A stretch of DNA of 64,000 nucleotides from Nostoc piscinale CENA21 (GTDB lineage Bacteria; Cyanobacteriota; Cyanobacteriia; Cyanobacteriales; Nostocaceae). Where the stretch lies: assembly GCF_001298445.1 (NCBI RefSeq), contig NZ_CP012036.1, forward strand, positions 186,001 through 250,000, in the 5' to 3' direction. Below, one piece after another: positions 61,692 through 64,000 of this stretch (its first letter is position 1; the number at the start of each line of letters is the position of its first letter). A program made the translations under genes and the position numbers. Below the pieces are notes generated by a model that did no database searches, was not told where the DNA came from, and saw nothing but the letters and a program-made list of their open reading frames with translations.

Positions 61692-63065
61692 AACTAAAGG
61701 CTAGTAGGTGCGAAAATTGAGCTATACTCTTGTTGCTCTTAATTCAAAGCCGAGTGTTAAAAGGCTGATGAGCAAAGAGCTACTATTATAGTTCCAGAAT
61801 AACCATTAGAATTTTAGTTGTATTAGCACCATGTCCGAGATTTATGTTAAGCTCTGAGCTTTAGCACCAAACAGGCGATCGCAGCTAATTGTTCACCTTC
61901 CCTGTTTAGGAGTTATAAATAAAAGAGTTTTTCGGGAGACCAACTCAAGTTAATTATCTACATAACGATAATATTCCCATTTCCTACACTTCATCTGCTT
62001 AATACATCTTTATATCCATCAGGCTCATAGCTAAAATCTACTTATTGGAGAAATTAGGAAACTAATTCCCAACGGTTAATTTTGGCTGATATGGAAGTGT
62101 AAAAGCTGATAATAAACATCTGATGGCGGTAATCAAGCACTTGACAGATGTGCAAGATATTTATTCTTCCCATAGACAGACACTCAAAATGGTTGAGAGG
62201 TGGTTTGTCTTGTGAGGATAAACGCGCAGGTGAAACCGCTTTATATTTTTGTTTCTTCTCTATCTCTAATATCAAAGAATGGCACTTGCTCAAAACTACC
62301 GATCTAAATTTAGATGAATTTTTATAAAAGTGATGCCGTAATACGCATGGTAGCTAATAAACCCGGATGAAAATCCTGACTGCTTGTTACCTCGTTAAGC
62401 TAAATGATTGAAATAAAAGTTTGTCTGTAAATTAAATTCAAACATAAACAATTATTTTGCTATTATTAGTCCATGCTAGTATTTAATATAAAATTACGAA
62501 GTAACAAAACTAGTCTTAATCGTCGTATAAGCGCGATTACCACTACTTTGTTTTTTTCGTAACCTAGGGACAGAAAATTTTGTGTCTCTACATCTGAGGC
62601 AAAAGTTGTATGTCTAGGAGAGCATATTCAAATACTATGCTGTCTTAAGCTTAAGAGGAAGAACGGTTAAAACCTACAACTCAAGGGCAATAAAGGCAAG
62701 TACTGAAAGTGGAAAACCTGCAATTTCTTGGGTCTACTACTTATTTGGAGTAGAAACAACCTTATTTGTAAAGGTGGCTTAAAGTTACACCGCTACAGTA
62801 GCGCCAAAAGAGAAAATTATTGCGTTTTCAATGGCGAATCATGGTTAACAGTGTCCTAAAATCACCAAAATAAATGTCTGTGACAACGCTGACTTGAATC
62901 TGTTGCAGGCAAGCATAATATAGGCGCTTGTTGCTCCTCTATCAGTAGCAATTTAACCCTTCCCTTAAAATTTTGAGCATCTTTTTACGGAGGCTCAAGA
63001 GTTAAATACTGCCGTCAGACTACATAGTTTATCAGTTTGGAGAGAGTAAGGATAATTTGAGCGTA
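61692..63065. other. sdhB-calA divergent intergenic region
   Basis: About 1.37 kb with no supported gene. It has one HIP1 site (61876), AT-rich stretches and no repeat I could assign. A purine-rich GGAGAGAGTAAGG precedes calA. The frame 62293-62054 on the minus strand has poor protein character. The length is unusual and could hide an untranslated leader or small RNA, but none can be demonstrated from the sequence alone. Confidence 0.5.
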
Positions 63066-63497
63066 ATGACAGAAACTGCAACTGCACCATTAACGGGAAA
63101 AGCACTGCTTGCTAAAGTAAAAGAACTTTCTAATTTACCTAGAAGAGAAAGAGCGAAGCAGTGTGGCTATTACACTGTTACTAAGAATAACCAGGTGCGC
63201 GTCAATCTCACTGATTTTTATGACGCTTTACTATCGGCTAGAGGAATTCCCCTAAGTCCAGAAGCACCTAAAGATGGCCGTGGCCGCGAACCGACATATC
63301 GGGTTAGTGTTCATCAAAATGGTCAAATTGTCATTGGTGCAACTTACACCAAGGCAATGGGTTTAAAACCGGGAGATGAATTTGAAATTAGACTAGGTTA
63401 CAAACATATTCACCTGATTCAACTGGGTGAAAGTGATAAAAAAATCTCCCCAGATGACATAGATGAGGTAGATGAAGACTTAGACGAAGAAGAGTAA
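63066..63497 (+). CDS. calA: CalA/cyAbrB-type AbrB-like transcription regulator
   Basis: Cyanobacterial AbrB-family DNA-binding protein, 143 residues. It has an N-terminal helical region (LTGKALLAKVKELSNLPRRERAKQCGYY), TKNNQVRVNLTDFYDALLSARG, the C-terminal SpoVT/AbrB domain (YRVSVHQNGQIVIGATYTKAMGLKPGDEFEIRLGYKHIHL) and an acidic tail (DDIDEVDEDLDEEE). In Anabaena CalA (alr0946) is an abundant, probably essential regulator of many genes including sodB and hetP-related targets. ATG 63066 is the family start; a TTG at 63057 precedes it. Confidence 0.93.
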   Translation: MTETATAPLTGKALLAKVKELSNLPRRERAKQCGYYTVTKNNQVRVNLTDFYDALLSARGIPLSPEAPKDGRGREPTYRVSVHQNGQIVIGATYTKAMGLKPGDEFEIRLGYKHIHLIQLGESDKKISPDDIDEVDEDLDEEE

Positions 63498-63667
63498 ATT
63501 CTTGGGTGGTAGGGAGAAGTTTTCAAGAAATTTTGAGAAAATATATCCCTACTACGAGAGCAAATAACTCTGTTTAAGAATTCTGTACTAATAAAACGAT
63601 ACGATGAGACATATTGCTCAAGCCAAAAATTTTACTAGAGTCTTGAAGACAACCTAAGAAGTCTATC

Positions 63668-64000
63668 GTGTTTTTTTTATTTGTTTTAGCAAATTTTTTT
63701 CAGCCATCAGGCAACACCTTACTGTCATTGCAAGAAAATGCACCAGTAGGCGTTGTTTTGATGGCATTTTTTATTAGCTGGGTAGTATGTTGGCTCCCAT
63801 TGGCAGTAATATCTGCTATTTTTATGGGTTGGCAACCAACAAAGCCTTTACAGCCAGAGCAGAAGTTACCATTGATTGTGACACTTTACTTATTAGCTCC
63901 CCTTGTGCTGTGGGGAGTAATTTTGTTGTTTAGTAGGTCTTTTGCTGAGTATGGCTTAGGAGTAAATCTTGCCCTGGTGGGTGGTATAGGGATAGGTTTT
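63668..64000 (+). CDS. CPBP/CAAX-protease-like membrane protein, 3'-partial
   Basis: An open frame runs from GTG 63668 to the window edge: FFLFVLANFFQPSGNTLLSL, then three hydrophobic helices (VGVVLMAFFISWVVCWLPLAVISAIF, LPLIVTLYLLAPLVLWGVILLF, LALVGGIGIGF). This fits the N-terminal part of a CPBP intramembrane glutamic endopeptidase; the catalytic EExxxR motif would lie beyond the edge. The eight-T run at 63671-63678 right after the start could carry an indel, so the start is uncertain. It lies downstream of calA in the same direction. Confidence 0.55.
   Translation, partial: MFFLFVLANFFQPSGNTLLSLQENAPVGVVLMAFFISWVVCWLPLAVISAIFMGWQPTKPLQPEQKLPLIVTLYLLAPLVLWGVILLFSRSFAEYGLGVNLALVGGIGIGF

Noticed and set aside
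62054..62293. 79-aa minus-strand frame upstream of calA
   Set aside because: Composition is not protein-like, no ribosome-binding site and no known pattern.
1..64000. tRNA, rRNA or prophage genes
   Set aside because: No cloverleaf-like, rRNA or phage structural sequence was recognised in any gap; a dedicated scan was not possible.

Overview
The window comes from a filamentous, heterocyst-forming cyanobacterium of the Nostoc/Anabaena group. Direct evidence includes the very frequent HIP1 octamer GCGATCGC inside genes, a nearly textbook NtcA, the CP43/D2 photosystem II genes, PcyA (phycobilin synthesis), a PsbP-like protein, a cyanobacterial AbrB regulator (CalA type), and a 27-kb heterocyst envelope polysaccharide (HEP) gene island containing recognisable hepC and hepA.

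Layout. 1-5240: DUF502 (cut by the window edge), nusB, ftsY and a GAF-PP2C phosphatase. 5282-8938: small housekeeping and photosynthesis genes, including psbP-like, maf, a DUF1232 protein and pcyA. 9779-13402: a DevBCA-type exporter operon. 13403-14788: a gene-poor stretch with an IS630-type transposase fossil. 14789-41573: the HEP island, all on the + strand. It holds nucleotide-sugar genes (rfbF, an L-2-hydroxyglutarate oxidase-like gene, an SDR, an rfbC-like gene, a SAF-type oxidoreductase), two family-2 glycosyltransferases, three tandem PhyH-type dioxygenases, a GT4, a Wzc-like chain-length/kinase protein, hepC, the hepA ABC exporter, six further glycosyltransferases, a Wzy-like polymerase and a last GT4. 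42356-45599: an ergothioneine set, egtC-egtB-egtD. 45780-48715: hisB and fabI (minus strand), divergent from ntcA. 48966-51273: a DUF3084 coiled-coil protein, a RuvC/YqgF-like protein and DUF3146. 51493-52070: a decayed REP-associated transposase between REP-like repeats. 52165-54321: pnp. 54970-59404: a SNF2-family helicase, a SWIM zinc-finger protein and a small Trypco1-like protein. 59583-61643: psbC, then a 5'-truncated psbD joined directly to the 5' end of sdhB. 63066-64000: calA and the start of a CPBP-family membrane protein.

How it fits together. The exporter operon and HEP island together supply much of the heterocyst envelope machinery. NtcA, the nitrogen regulator that initiates heterocyst development, is about 6.5 kb downstream of the island and has a perfect GTA-N8-TAC box in its own upstream region.

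Two cautions dominate. First, at least six genes are broken by a single extra base in an A or T run (psbP-like 6023, pcyA 8737, a GT2 20004, a GT4 26402, hisB 45954, DUF3084 49577). The shared direction and context point to sequencing indels rather than real pseudogenes. Second, the psbD/sdhB junction near 61480-61496 truncates two important genes at a short shared sequence, so it is either an assembly chimera or a notable rearrangement. Intergenic DNA is rich in Nostoc-type short repeats, some of which reach into coding regions. I found no CRISPR array, rRNA or tRNA.
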